Below are positions 18,166 to 26,520 of a DNA stretch of 64,000 bases, piece by piece. The translations under genes were made by a program, and so were the position numbers. The stretch comes from Azospirillum sp. TSH58 (GTDB lineage Bacteria > Pseudomonadota > Alphaproteobacteria > Azospirillales > Azospirillaceae): NCBI RefSeq assembly GCF_003119115.1, contig NZ_CP022364.1, positions 2,060,001 through 2,124,000 of the forward strand. Reading direction: 5' to 3'. Positions within the stretch are counted from its first letter, which is position 1. Each line of letters begins with the position of its first letter. Under the pieces are notes generated by a model. That model ran no database searches. It had not been told where the DNA came from and saw only the letters and a list, made by a program, of their open reading frames with translations.

Positions 18166-19626
18166 CTACGCTCTGGCTGCCGCCCGCAGGTCCGCGGCCC
18201 GGTGCTCGGCGGCGCGAAGTTCCGGCGCCTGGAGCGGGCGCGGGGCGTGGTCCAGCGGTTCCAGCAGGGGAATCTCCTCGGCGCTGTCCGGGGTGGCGTG
18301 GAGGTCGCGGAAGCGGCGGGCGGTGACCAGAACGCGGGATTCCAGGCTGCCGACCGCCCCGTTGTAGCAGCCCACGGCCTTGTCGAGCTGCACGCCCAAC
18401 CGCTCCATGTGGCCGCCCAGATCGTGCAGGCGCTTGTAGAGTTCGGCGCCCAACGCACTGATTTCGCGGGCGCTGTCGGTCAGCCGCTCCTGCCGCCAGC
18501 CATAGGCGACGGCGCGCAGCAGCGCGATCAGCGTCGTCGGGGTGGCGAGGATCACCCGGTGGTCGATGCCCGCCTCGATCAGCGCCGGGTCATGCTCCAG
18601 CGCCGCGGAGAAGAAGTTCTCGCCGGGCAGGAACAGCACGACGAATTCCGGGGAATCCGCGAACTGGTCCCAGTAGGCCTTGGTGCCGAGCTGCTTCATA
18701 TGCTCCCGCACATGGCGGGCGTGGCGCGACAACCCGTCGCGGCGGGCGCCGTCGTCGGCCGCCTGCACCCCGTCGAGATAACCTTCCAGCGGCGTCTTGG
18801 CGTCCACCACGATGGTCTTGCCGCCGGGCAGCTTGACCACGAGGTCGGGGCGCAGGCGTCCGCCGGCGGCCTCCACGCTCATCTGCTCCACGAAATCGCA
18901 GTGGTCGAGCATCCCGGCCATCTCGCAGACCCGGCGGAGCTGGATCTCGCCCCAGCGCCCGCGCGCCACCGGGCTGCGCAGGGCGCGGACGAGGTTGCCG
19001 GTCTCGGCGCGGAGCTGGGCCTGGGTTTCCACCAGCGACAGCACCTGCTGCTTCAGCCCCTCGTAGGCGCCGGCGCGGCTGCGCTCCATCTCCTGGATCT
19101 GGCCGTCCATGCGCTCCAGCGACTGGCGGACCGGGGCGACGATGTCGGCGATGGCGGTCTGCCGCTTCTCCAGGTCGCCGCGCGCCTGCTCCTGGAAGGT
19201 CGTCAGCGTTTCCTTGGCGAGGTCGAGGAAGCTCTGGTTGTTGGAGCGCAGGGCTTCCGCCGACAGGGCCTTGAAGCTGTCGGACAGGGTGGCCTGCGCG
19301 CGCTCCAGGAGGGCCAGCTTCTCCGCCGCCGACGCGCGCTCGCGGGCCAGCGTGGTGGACAGCTCCGCCTGCCGCTCGCGGGCGGCGGACAGCTCGCCGT
19401 TCAGCCGGGCGATCTGATGGTCGCGGGCCTCCACCTCCTCCCGCAGGTCGCCCTCGATTCGCTCGGCGACGTCGAGCCGGGTGACCAGTTCGGCGTGGAT
19501 GGCGGCGGCCTCGGCCTCGGCGCGTGCGGCGTAGAGGCGCACGATCATGCCCGCCAGGATCGCCCCGAGAAGGGCGCCGGCCAGGCCGCCGAGAAGCACC
19601 GACTGGGCGTCGAACGCGAACTGCAT
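18166..19626 (-). CDS. rmuC: DNA recombination protein RmuC
   Basis: 486 residues. It has an N-terminal membrane anchor (VLLGGLAGALLGAILAGMIV), a long coiled coil (about 35-190) and a nuclease-like C-terminal core with RGRWGEIQLRRVCEMAGM, LRPDLVVKLPGGKTIVVDAKTP and FLPGENFFSAAL. RmuC proteins limit inversions at short repeats. The ATG at 19626 (MQFAFDAQSV) gives a normal length and follows CGGGGAA. Confidence 0.95.
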   Translation of the reverse strand: MQFAFDAQSVLLGGLAGALLGAILAGMIVRLYAARAEAEAAAIHAELVTRLDVAERIEGDLREEVEARDHQIARLNGELSAARERQAELSTTLARERASAAEKLALLERAQATLSDSFKALSAEALRSNNQSFLDLAKETLTTFQEQARGDLEKRQTAIADIVAPVRQSLERMDGQIQEMERSRAGAYEGLKQQVLSLVETQAQLRAETGNLVRALRSPVARGRWGEIQLRRVCEMAGMLDHCDFVEQMSVEAAGGRLRPDLVVKLPGGKTIVVDAKTPLEGYLDGVQAADDGARRDGLSRHARHVREHMKQLGTKAYWDQFADSPEFVVLFLPGENFFSAALEHDPALIEAGIDHRVILATPTTLIALLRAVAYGWRQERLTDSAREISALGAELYKRLHDLGGHMERLGVQLDKAVGCYNGAVGSLESRVLVTARRFRDLHATPDSAEEIPLLEPLDHAPRPLQAPELRAAEHRAADLRAAARA

Positions 19627-19790
19627 GAAATTCCCCGAAGATCGCTTCAAACGCCGAGAGTACAGGAACGAATCAGGAAAGAGAACGGGCAATGAACAAA
19701 GATGAACCCCTTCCCTGGCTCCGTTCCGCTTGCGATCGGGGTGGGTGATGCGGGCTTGCCCGCCGTCCCCGTCTGCGCCATATCCGACGG

Positions 19791-20387
19791 ATGCCTGACG
19801 ATCCGTCCGCCCCCTCCGGCTCCCCCCAAGGTCCCCTCAAAGGTCCCCTCAAAGGTCCGCGCGTCCGCACCATCCCGCCCGGCGAGGACCGCGAGCGGCT
19901 GACCTGTCCGGACTGCGGCTACATCGCCTACCAGAACCCGCTGATCGTCGTCGGGTCGGTGGCGACGTGGGAGGACCGCATCCTGCTGTGCCGCCGCGCC
20001 ATCGAACCGCGCAAGGGCTACTGGACTCTGCCCGCCGGCTTCATGGAGGAGCGGGAGAGCACCATGGAGGGTGCCGCCCGCGAGGCGTGGGAGGAGGCGC
20101 GGGCCAAAATCGCCATCGACTCGCTGCTGGCCGTCTACGACATCCCGCGCATCAGCCAGGTTCAGCTCATCTTCCGCGCCCGCCTGTTGTCGCCGGACGT
20201 GTCCGCCGGGCCGGAAAGCCAGGAGGTCGGGCTGTTCCGCTGGGAGGAGATCCCCTGGGACGATCTGGCCTTCCCGACCGTTCAGTGGGCCTTGCGCGAG
20301 CACCGGTCGCGGCTGGGCCGACAGGACTTCGCCCCGGCGGTGAACCCCACGCCGGACGTGCTGGCGCAATGGGACCGGATGCTCTAG
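19791..20387 (+). CDS. Nudix hydrolase with zinc ribbon
   Basis: 198 residues. A CPDCG zinc-ribbon half-motif (about 39) precedes a Nudix domain with the box G-F-M-E-E...REAWEEA (about 82-104). Such proteins hydrolyse nucleoside diphosphates linked to other groups, often ADP-ribose or NADH-like. The N-terminus carries a 12-base tandem repeat (19830-19858) that encodes GPLK twice, so the first 28 residues are low complexity. Divergent from rmuC. Confidence 0.92.
   Translation: MPDDPSAPSGSPQGPLKGPLKGPRVRTIPPGEDRERLTCPDCGYIAYQNPLIVVGSVATWEDRILLCRRAIEPRKGYWTLPAGFMEERESTMEGAAREAWEEARAKIAIDSLLAVYDIPRISQVQLIFRARLLSPDVSAGPESQEVGLFRWEEIPWDDLAFPTVQWALREHRSRLGRQDFAPAVNPTPDVLAQWDRML
19830..19858. repeat. 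12-base tandem repeat in Nudix gene
   Basis: GGTCCCCTCAAA occurs twice in full plus a partial third copy, keeping the reading frame. Confidence 0.7.
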
Positions 20388-20407
20388 CTCCGGATCACTC
20401 CAGCCCG

Positions 20408-21628
20408 TTATTCCACCACGGGCGAGGCGGGGAACTTCGCCACCAGCTCCGCCGTGCCCTTCTCGCGCTTCACGGTCAGCGGCAGCCATGTGCCGGGGGC
20501 CTGACGCTGCACCACCGCCGTCAGGTCGGAGGCCTCGCGCACCGGGGAGCCCGCCGCGGCGACCACGAGGTCGCCCGCCGTCAGGCCGGCGGCGGCGGCG
20601 ACGCTGCCCTCGGTGACGGAGCGCACGCGCACCCCCTCCGGCCCCGGCTCCAGCATCACGCCCAGCCGGGGGCGGGGCGTCTCGGCCGGCGCCTCGCTCT
20701 CGCCCAGCCCGTAGACCGCGTCGGCGATCCGCCCGTCCAGCTCGGCGCAGGGGCGGTCCTCGTCCCAGGGCAGCAGGACGACGCTGTTCCGGATGCCCAG
20801 ATCGGCCAGCTGGTGGGGGACGCCGTCGCGCCCCTCGATGTGGCCCTGGCCCAGGATGGCGACGACGGTGCGGTTGGCTTGGCGGTGGGTGTCGGCGATC
20901 CGCTCCGCCATGGCGCGGTCCCAGACCGATTGCGCCTCGACGAAGCGCTCGAAACTGCCGGAGCGGCGCTCGCCCGGCCCGTGGGCGGCCATCACCTGAC
21001 GCAGCCGCTCGGTGTAGGAGGCCGGGGGCGGGGCCGGATCGCCCACGCCTTCGCGCTCGTTGGCGGGAACGGCGGCCCAGCCCTCGCGCGCGGTGCGGCT
21101 GACCAGCCCGCGGTCGACGTTCAGCGCGACCACCGGCAGCCGGTTCATGCGGGCGAAATGCAGGATCGGCAGGTAGAAGCGGGCGTCATAGCCCCAGACC
21201 TTCGGCCAGTTGGTCTCGCGCAGCAGCTCCGCCTCGGTCAGCTGCCCGGCGCTCCAGCGGTCGAGGACCGGCTGAACGCTGCGCGGGAACATCTCCATGC
21301 CGACCGCCAGATCGGGATTCAGCGCGTGCAGCGCCGCCAGGCTGTGAAGCTGCCAACGGTGGTGGTCGGCGTCGTCGTGCCGTTCCCCCAGCAGAACGGC
21401 GGGCGACGCGGCGGCGCGCCGCAGCAGGTCGGCGGCGTTCAGCGGGCGGGCGGCGGCGTCGGCCCAGCCGCCGGGCGGCACGCAGGCGTTGGCCGGTGGG
21501 GCTTTGGCCGGGGGGGCGTTGGCCGGTGCGGCGTTGGCCGGGGCGGCGGTCTGCGCCGCGGCGCTGTCGCCCAGGCCAGCCAGCAGGCCGCCGGAGAGGA
21601 GAAGGACAGCCATCAAACGGGGGAGCAC
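20408..21628 (-). CDS. ChaN-like haem-binding/Tiki-fold protein with C-terminal PDZ domain
   Basis: 406 residues. Signal peptide (LMAVLLLSGGLLAGLGDSAAAQ), an Ala-Pro-rich repeat linker, then a ChaN-like domain (about 70-295: LLGERHDDADHHRWQL, GMEMFPRS, GQGHIEGRDGVP). Last 100 residues form a PDZ domain (RLGVMLEPGPEGVRVRSV, AAAAGLTAGDLVVAAAG). Family members bind haem or act as metalloprotease-like proteins outside the cytoplasm. Start chosen as GTG at 21628, which has AGGAGG 9 bases upstream; the ATG at 21613 is an alternative. Confidence 0.8.
   Translation of the reverse strand: MLPRLMAVLLLSGGLLAGLGDSAAAQTAAPANAAPANAPPAKAPPANACVPPGGWADAAARPLNAADLLRRAAASPAVLLGERHDDADHHRWQLHSLAALHALNPDLAVGMEMFPRSVQPVLDRWSAGQLTEAELLRETNWPKVWGYDARFYLPILHFARMNRLPVVALNVDRGLVSRTAREGWAAVPANEREGVGDPAPPPASYTERLRQVMAAHGPGERRSGSFERFVEAQSVWDRAMAERIADTHRQANRTVVAILGQGHIEGRDGVPHQLADLGIRNSVVLLPWDEDRPCAELDGRIADAVYGLGESEAPAETPRPRLGVMLEPGPEGVRVRSVTEGSVAAAAGLTAGDLVVAAAGSPVREASDLTAVVQRQAPGTWLPLTVKREKGTAELVAKFPASPVVE
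21486..21545. repeat. 15-base tandem repeat in ChaN-like gene
   Basis: Four imperfect copies of a 15-base unit (GCGTTGGCCGGTGCG type) encode the A-P-A-N-A linker after the signal peptide. Confidence 0.7.
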
Positions 21629-21783
21629 GTCGGCGGTCCTCCTGGACACGGTGAAACGGTTGGACCCAGGCTGAAGGTTGGGCGGTGCAGGGCGCCCGTC
21701 AACGGCGCCCGTCAACGGTGTCTGGTCCGACCGGCAACGGCCGCGCTGGCGCGGTGCGGCGAAGCGCGGTATCCTCGGACATC

Positions 21784-22521
21784 ATGCCGCACCGTAAAAC
21801 CGTCATTCTGACCGGCGCGAGCCGGGGCATCGGCCACGCCACCGTGCAGCGCTTCAGCGCCGAGGGCTGGCGGGTCATTTCCTGTTCCCGCGAGGAGGTG
21901 CCGGACCATTGCCGGCGCGATCCGAACTGGACCCACCACATCCCGACGGACCTGTCCGATCCGGACAGCCGCGCCCGCTTCCTGGAGGAGGCCAACCGGG
22001 CGTTGGACGGCGGGCCGCTGCACGCGTTGATCAACAACGCCGGCATCTCGCCCAAGACGCCGATCAAGGAGCGTCTCGGCTGCCTGAACGGGGCCATCGA
22101 AGGCTGGCACCGGGTGTTCGAGCTGAACTTCTTCGCCCCGCTGGTTCTGGCCCGCGGCTTCGCGGCGCCGCTGTCGCGGGCGAAGGGGGCGATCGTCAAC
22201 GTGACCTCCATCGCCGGCCATTCGGTGCACCCCTTCGCGGGGTCGGCCTATTCGACGTCCAAGGCGGCGCTGTCCGGCCTGACCCGCGAGATGGCCGTGG
22301 AGTTCGCCGAGATCGGCGTGCGCGTCAACGCCGTGGCGCCGGGCGAGATCGAGACCGCGATGACCGGGCCGGAATACGACGTGCTGATCCCGCGCATCCC
22401 GCTGAAGCGCATGGGCACGCCGGAGGACGTGGCGGCGGTGATCTTCTACCTGTGCGGTCCCGACTCGGGCTACGTCACCGGGACGGAGATGTTCATCACC
22501 GGCGGGCAGCACCTGTATTGA
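21784..22521 (+). CDS. Short-chain dehydrogenase/reductase
   Basis: 245 residues. Classical SDR: NAD(P)-binding TGASRGIG (about 10-17), NNAG, catalytic Ser in VTSIAG and the YSTSK active site (Tyr156, Lys160), then VNAVAPGEIETAM. The acceptor cannot be inferred. It stands alone, divergent from the ChaN-like gene, and is followed by an inverted-repeat element. Confidence 0.93.
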   Translation: MPHRKTVILTGASRGIGHATVQRFSAEGWRVISCSREEVPDHCRRDPNWTHHIPTDLSDPDSRARFLEEANRALDGGPLHALINNAGISPKTPIKERLGCLNGAIEGWHRVFELNFFAPLVLARGFAAPLSRAKGAIVNVTSIAGHSVHPFAGSAYSTSKAALSGLTREMAVEFAEIGVRVNAVAPGEIETAMTGPEYDVLIPRIPLKRMGTPEDVAAVIFYLCGPDSGYVTGTEMFITGGQHLY

Positions 22522-22557
22522 TGCGGGGGGTGGTTGCCCGTTGGGAACAACGCGATC

Positions 22558-22702
22558 TTCACGGATTGCACGGATTCCTCCACGGATGACACGGATTTTT
22601 CTTTGATGCTTGCTCAGTACTGGCGTTTCGAGAAGCCCCTGCTGAGCAAGCCATTCAAAAAAATCCGAGCAATCCGTGCTTTAAATCCGCGAAATCCGTG
22701 AA
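22558..22702. repeat. Nested inverted-repeat element built from ACGGATT motifs
   Basis: 145 bases with less GC than the surroundings. Outer arms TTCACGGATT (22558-22567) and AATCCGTGAA (22693-22702) are perfect. Inner arms GCTTGCTCAG (22608-22617) and CTGAGCAAGC (22642-22651) are also perfect. In between, ACGGATT recurs on the left and AATCCG on the right. No coding sequence inside. It looks like a small non-autonomous mobile or repeat element. Confidence 0.65.
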
Positions 22703-22734
22703 GCCACGGTTGCCCGCAAGGGCGTTGAGCCACC

Positions 22735-23511
22735 TCAGCCGAGGTTGTGCTTCGCCACCACCGCCGCGAAGTCGTCGCCGAAATGCTCGCCGACGCGGAT
22801 GACCGAGACGCCGTGCGGGATCTCCTTGAGCGCCGGGTTGTCCAGGCTCATCGAGGTCAGCAGCGCCATCGGCACGTTGTGCGTGACGCTCATCGCGCGC
22901 AGGCCACGGATCAGGTCCAGGCCGGACAGGCCGTCCATCACCATCGACGCGATCAGCATGTCCGGCGGGACGCGCACGGCGAGGCTGATCGACTCGATGG
23001 GGTCGCTGACCGTCACGGTGCGGAAGCCGCAGGCCGCCAGTTCGCTGCCCAGCTTCTTGGCGACGACCTTGGACGGGGTGACCAGCATGATCTCGACGTT
23101 GCTGATCTGGATGTCGGTGATCTCGAACTGGTAGCGCACCGGCAGGGCGCGGATGATCCGGTTCGTTTCCGCAACCTGCGGCTGCTCGGCGCGGTCCACC
23201 AGCTCGGCGATGCGGTCCACGAAGACCTGCGCGTCGTTCAGCTCGCGCGCCTCCAGCCGCTTCAGCCCGGACAGGTACTCCTCCAGGCGGTGCGCGACGA
23301 GGCTGACGGTGGGGTAGCCGAAGCTGGTGCCCATGCCCTTGAAATTGTGGGCTTCCAGCCGAAGAACGCCGATGACCGCGGTTTCCTCCCGCGTGCCCTT
23401 GGCCACGCCTTCCAGGGCGGCGTTCATCACCTCCAACCGGTCGCGGGCGTCGTCCATGAATTCGACGCGCAGGCGGTCTTCAAGATCGTCGGGCGACAGG
23501 TTGGAAGCCAT
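22735..23511 (-). CDS. Hpt domain protein with degenerate receiver
   Basis: 258 residues. Residues 10-115 form a histidine phosphotransfer bundle with phospho-acceptor His55 (AHNFKGMGTSFGYP). Residues 138-255 look like a receiver domain, but the acidic pair after strand 1 is replaced by TPS (145-147) and the phospho-Asp position is Ser189 (PDMLIASMVMDG), so it should not be phosphorylated. The protein probably passes phosphate through the Hpt half only, with the pseudo-receiver used for binding. Partner kinase unknown. Confidence 0.8.
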   Translation of the reverse strand: MASNLSPDDLEDRLRVEFMDDARDRLEVMNAALEGVAKGTREETAVIGVLRLEAHNFKGMGTSFGYPTVSLVAHRLEEYLSGLKRLEARELNDAQVFVDRIAELVDRAEQPQVAETNRIIRALPVRYQFEITDIQISNVEIMLVTPSKVVAKKLGSELAACGFRTVTVSDPIESISLAVRVPPDMLIASMVMDGLSGLDLIRGLRAMSVTHNVPMALLTSMSLDNPALKEIPHGVSVIRVGEHFGDDFAAVVAKHNLG

Positions 23512-23623
23512 GGCGGGGGTCCTGACTATGCTTTCGGGTTAGGCATTATGGCCCCGAAAACTACACCAGAACCCTAACGCGAAACAAATACCCGCATGGA
23601 AGGCGGCTAAAACGCCGCGCCAA

Positions 23624-24169
23624 TCACAACCGCGACAGGAGATTGTTGAACCAGGTCAGCCGTTCTTCGGCCTGGGCGATGTCGTGCTCCAGCCATTCGG
23701 CGAAATGGCCGTCGGTTCCCGCACTCGCCCGCTTCAGGTCGCCCAGGCGGGCCAGCTCCGTCTCGCACAGGGAGGCGAGGTGGTCGATCTGGTCGCGCTG
23801 CGACTCGACATCCAGAAGGTGCAGGAAACGCAGCTTCAGCGCGATCACCAGCTTGTTCAGCCCGTCCGCCGAGGGCGCGCGCACGTTGGCGCGCATCAGC
23901 GTGTCGAACTCCGTCCGTCCGGCCTCGGTGGCGCCGAGCAGGGCGTTGTCCTCCATGCCGGTGCCGTCCAGCGCCTCGATCAACCCCTCGTAGCGCAGCA
24001 TCTCCAGCGACGTGCCCATGAGGTCGAGCGACGGGCCGACGATGCGGTCGAGGAAATGGCGGAGCGCGCCGGCCAGTTCGGCGTAACGCTGCGGCCCGTT
24101 CTGGATCAGCGTGCCCAGGACGGCGAGGCGCACGGCCTCCTTCGGCATCAGCGAGTTGTCACGGTACAT
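23624..24169 (-). CDS. PadR-like winged-helix protein
   Basis: 181 residues. The N-terminus (PKEAVRLAVLGTLIQNGPQRYAEL) and the following LIEALDGTG, LGATEAGRTEFDTLMRA fit a PadR-type winged helix, and the C-terminal half (LKLRFLHLLDVESQRDQIDH, EWLEHDIAQAEERLTWF) is the usual dimerising helical part. Probably a regulator; target unknown. The ATG at 24169 follows AGGGG. It lies 180 bases downstream of hemA on the same strand. Confidence 0.72.
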   Translation of the reverse strand: MYRDNSLMPKEAVRLAVLGTLIQNGPQRYAELAGALRHFLDRIVGPSLDLMGTSLEMLRYEGLIEALDGTGMEDNALLGATEAGRTEFDTLMRANVRAPSADGLNKLVIALKLRFLHLLDVESQRDQIDHLASLCETELARLGDLKRASAGTDGHFAEWLEHDIAQAEERLTWFNNLLSRL

Positions 24170-24301
24170 GGCGAACCCCTGGGCGGTGGCGTTGACGGAT
24201 GCGGACCGAACGTTGCGAAACGTTCTCAGCAACGTCTAAAGGTAAGGCGCTCCGGCCCACAAGTCCAGAGCGCCGATGCCGTTATCGCCGGGAGATCACC
24301 G

Positions 24302-24338
24302 AATCCCCTCCTCCAAGGAGGAAGCCGCGGAGGAGGGG
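24302..24338 (-). terminator. Possible terminator after hemA
   Basis: CTCCTCC and GGAGGAG form an inverted repeat just after the hemA stop (minus strand). There is no clear T run, so support is weak. Confidence 0.3.
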
Positions 24339-24349
24339 GGAAGCGGGGG

Positions 24350-25564
24350 TTACGCCGCCAGACGCAGGTCCAGGCGGCTCCACACGTCGAGCAGGGCGTC
24401 GACGAGGCGCGCCATCTCGGCGTCGCTGTGCAGCGGCGTGGGGGTGAAGCGCAGGCGCTCGGCGCCGCGCGGCACGGTCGGGTAGTTGATCGGCTGGACG
24501 TAGATGTCGTGCCGCTCCATCAGCTCGTCCGAGGCGCGCTTGCAGCGGTGGGCGTCGCCGACCATCACCGGGACGATGTGGCTGGCCGACGGCATCACCG
24601 GCAGGCCGGCGTCGGCCATCAGGCGCTTCAGGGTCGCCGCGCGCTCCTGGTGCTGGTCGCGCTCCGTCTGGCTGGTCTTCAGGTAGCGGATGCTGGCCAG
24701 CGCCCCGGCGGCCAGGACCGGCGACAGGGAGGTGGAGAAGATGAAGCCGGCGGCGAAGCTGCGGATGCAGTCGACCAGCGCGGTGGAGCCGGTGATGTAG
24801 CCGCCCTGGACGCCGAAGGCCTTGCCCAGCGTGCCCTCGATGATGGTCAGCCGGTCCATGGCGCCGTCGCGCTCCGCCACGCCGCCGCCGCGCGGGCCGT
24901 ACATGCCGACCGCGTGCACCTCGTCCAGATAGGTCATGGCGCCGTGCTTGTCGGCGACGTCGCACAGGTCATGGATCGGGGCGACGTCGCCGTCCATGGA
25001 ATAGACGCTCTCGAAGGCCACGACCTTCGGGCGGTCCGGGGCGATCTGCGACAGCAGCTCGTCCAGGTGCTTCGGGTCGTTGTGGCGGAAGATGTGCTTC
25101 TCGGCGCCGCTGTTGCGGATGCCGGTGATCATCGAATTGTGGTTCAGCGCGTCCGACAGGATCACGCAGTTCGGCAGCAGCTTGCCCAGCGTCCCCAGCG
25201 TCGCGTCGTTGGACACGTAGCCGGAGGTGAAGAGCAGCGCCGCCTCCTTCCGGTGGAGGTCGGCCAGCTCGCGCTCCAGCAGCACATGGTAGATGTTGGT
25301 GCCGGAGATGTTGCGCGTGCCGCCGGCGCCGGCGCCCACGCCGTCGATGGCGTCGTGCATCGCCTTCAGGACGACCGGGTTCTGGCCCATGCCCAGATAG
25401 TCGTTGGAGCACCAGACGGTGACCTCCCGCTCCTTCCCGGCGGCGTCGCGGAAGGTGGCTTTCGGAAAGTTCCCCGCGTGCCGTTCGAGGTTGGCGAAGA
25501 CCCGGTAGCGGCCATCCTGCTTCAGGCTGGCGATCTGGGTGCGGAAAAAGCTCTCGTAATCCAT
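24350..25564 (-). CDS. hemA: 5-aminolevulinate synthase
   Basis: 404 residues. The PLP enzyme joins glycine and succinyl-CoA to give ALA, the first step of the alphaproteobacterial (C4) haem route. Landmarks: [33 protein letters not shown] and the PLP lysine Lys248 in EGTLGKAFG. An FNR/FixK-type box lies about 120 bases upstream. Confidence 0.98.
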   Translation of the reverse strand: MDYESFFRTQIASLKQDGRYRVFANLERHAGNFPKATFRDAAGKEREVTVWCSNDYLGMGQNPVVLKAMHDAIDGVGAGAGGTRNISGTNIYHVLLERELADLHRKEAALLFTSGYVSNDATLGTLGKLLPNCVILSDALNHNSMITGIRNSGAEKHIFRHNDPKHLDELLSQIAPDRPKVVAFESVYSMDGDVAPIHDLCDVADKHGAMTYLDEVHAVGMYGPRGGGVAERDGAMDRLTIIEGTLGKAFGVQGGYITGSTALVDCIRSFAAGFIFSTSLSPVLAAGALASIRYLKTSQTERDQHQERAATLKRLMADAGLPVMPSASHIVPVMVGDAHRCKRASDELMERHDIYVQPINYPTVPRGAERLRFTPTPLHSDAEMARLVDALLDVWSRLDLRLAA

Positions 25565-26019
25565 CGCGCGTTCCGTTCGCGTTCATCCGAAGGGGCGGGT
25601 GCAGTCCGGGCGGTCCAGCCACCGGGCCTAGCACGTTAGGAAGATGGCATGATCGTCGCCGTGTTGCCACCCGGCATTGACCAAGGTCAAAAGGTCCGCC
25701 CCGTGAGGAGCCAATTCTCGCCGATCCGGCACCGCGGGACCATTCGACCTATGGATGATCGGCGGGCAGGAGCGATTCATGCCCGTCGCCTGCCGTGCCA
25801 TTGCCGAGGTTGGGAAACACCCTTTCGCTTCCCCGTTCCATTAATAATCACAAGTGATTTTGAATGTTCGTGAGATATGACGGATAGCAAAGTCTGGTGC
25901 TTTTCCTGCCCTTATGCGCCGAATACGTTTGGCCTGTTCTTTTACGAACAAGGTGGTATGGACGATAATAAGGGAAAATGAGACCATCCACTCACGCCGT
26001 TGACGAGGAGTGTTGTGCC
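25565..26019. other. Regulatory intergenic region between hemA and a divergent gene
   Basis: 455 bases, AT-richer than average after 25830. It holds an FNR-type box near hemA, a palindrome AATCAC-AA-GTGATT (25846-25859) and an inverted repeat around GTTCTTTTACGAAC (25933-25953). No gene was found. Confidence 0.6.
25677..25690. promoter_or_regulatory. FNR/FixK-type box upstream of hemA
   Basis: TTGACCAAGGTCAA, a perfect palindrome that fits TTGA-N6-TCAA. It is centred 119 bases from the hemA start. FNR-type control of hemA is known in other alphaproteobacteria such as Rhodobacter. Confidence 0.65.
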
Positions 26020-26430
26020 ATGAATGCCGTTCTGACCTTCGACAGTGCGCGGGGGCGGCGAGTGCCCGGTCCGGAGCTGAGCCGTGGCGCCATCGGCCCC
26101 GACGGGAGCAAGGTCATCCCCTTCCGTCCGGCCTCCTCCATGGCGGTGTCCCCCGTGGTGTCCCCGGCGCCGTCCCTGCCGCGGCGCCCCGCCGTGCCGC
26201 CTTCCGCCCGCGCCGAAGAGGGGCCGCCGCCGGAGTCCGCGCCGTCGACGGCGCGTCTGGCGCGTCTGATCTTCATGGCCAGCGTGGGCGGCTACATGGC
26301 CGTGCACGAGGACACGCTGGTGCAGCTGGATGGGCGCATGGTCTGGCCGACCGCCGATGCGCTGATCCGCGACGCGGCGGCGGCGGGCGTCCAGGTCTCG
26401 TCGCACGTCATCAACACCGCGCGTTCCTGA
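26020..26430 (+). CDS. Hypothetical protein
   Basis: 136 residues, no family recognised. The first 80 are Pro/Ala-rich and probably disordered; the C-terminal 55 (LARLIFMASVGGYMAVHEDTL) could form a small folded domain. The ATG at 26020 follows GAGGAG; an ATG at 25978 would add 14 residues. The AT-rich upstream region suggests strong regulation. Confidence 0.6.
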   Translation: MNAVLTFDSARGRRVPGPELSRGAIGPDGSKVIPFRPASSMAVSPVVSPAPSLPRRPAVPPSARAEEGPPPESAPSTARLARLIFMASVGGYMAVHEDTLVQLDGRMVWPTADALIRDAAAAGVQVSSHVINTARS

Positions 26431-26463
26431 CGTCCGCCCCGGCCTGAACGCCGCCTTCGCATG

Positions 26464-26500
26464 AAAAGGGCCGCCCGCGCCGGATGGCGGGGCGGCCCTT
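26464..26500 (-). terminator. Bidirectional intrinsic terminator
   Basis: AAGGGCCGCCC pairs with GGGCGGCCCTT (11 base pairs). On the minus strand the T run TTTT follows, serving the aminotransferase gene; it also lies after the convergent hypothetical gene. Confidence 0.75.
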
Positions 26501-26520
26501 CGTCGTCGCGGAGCCGGCCG

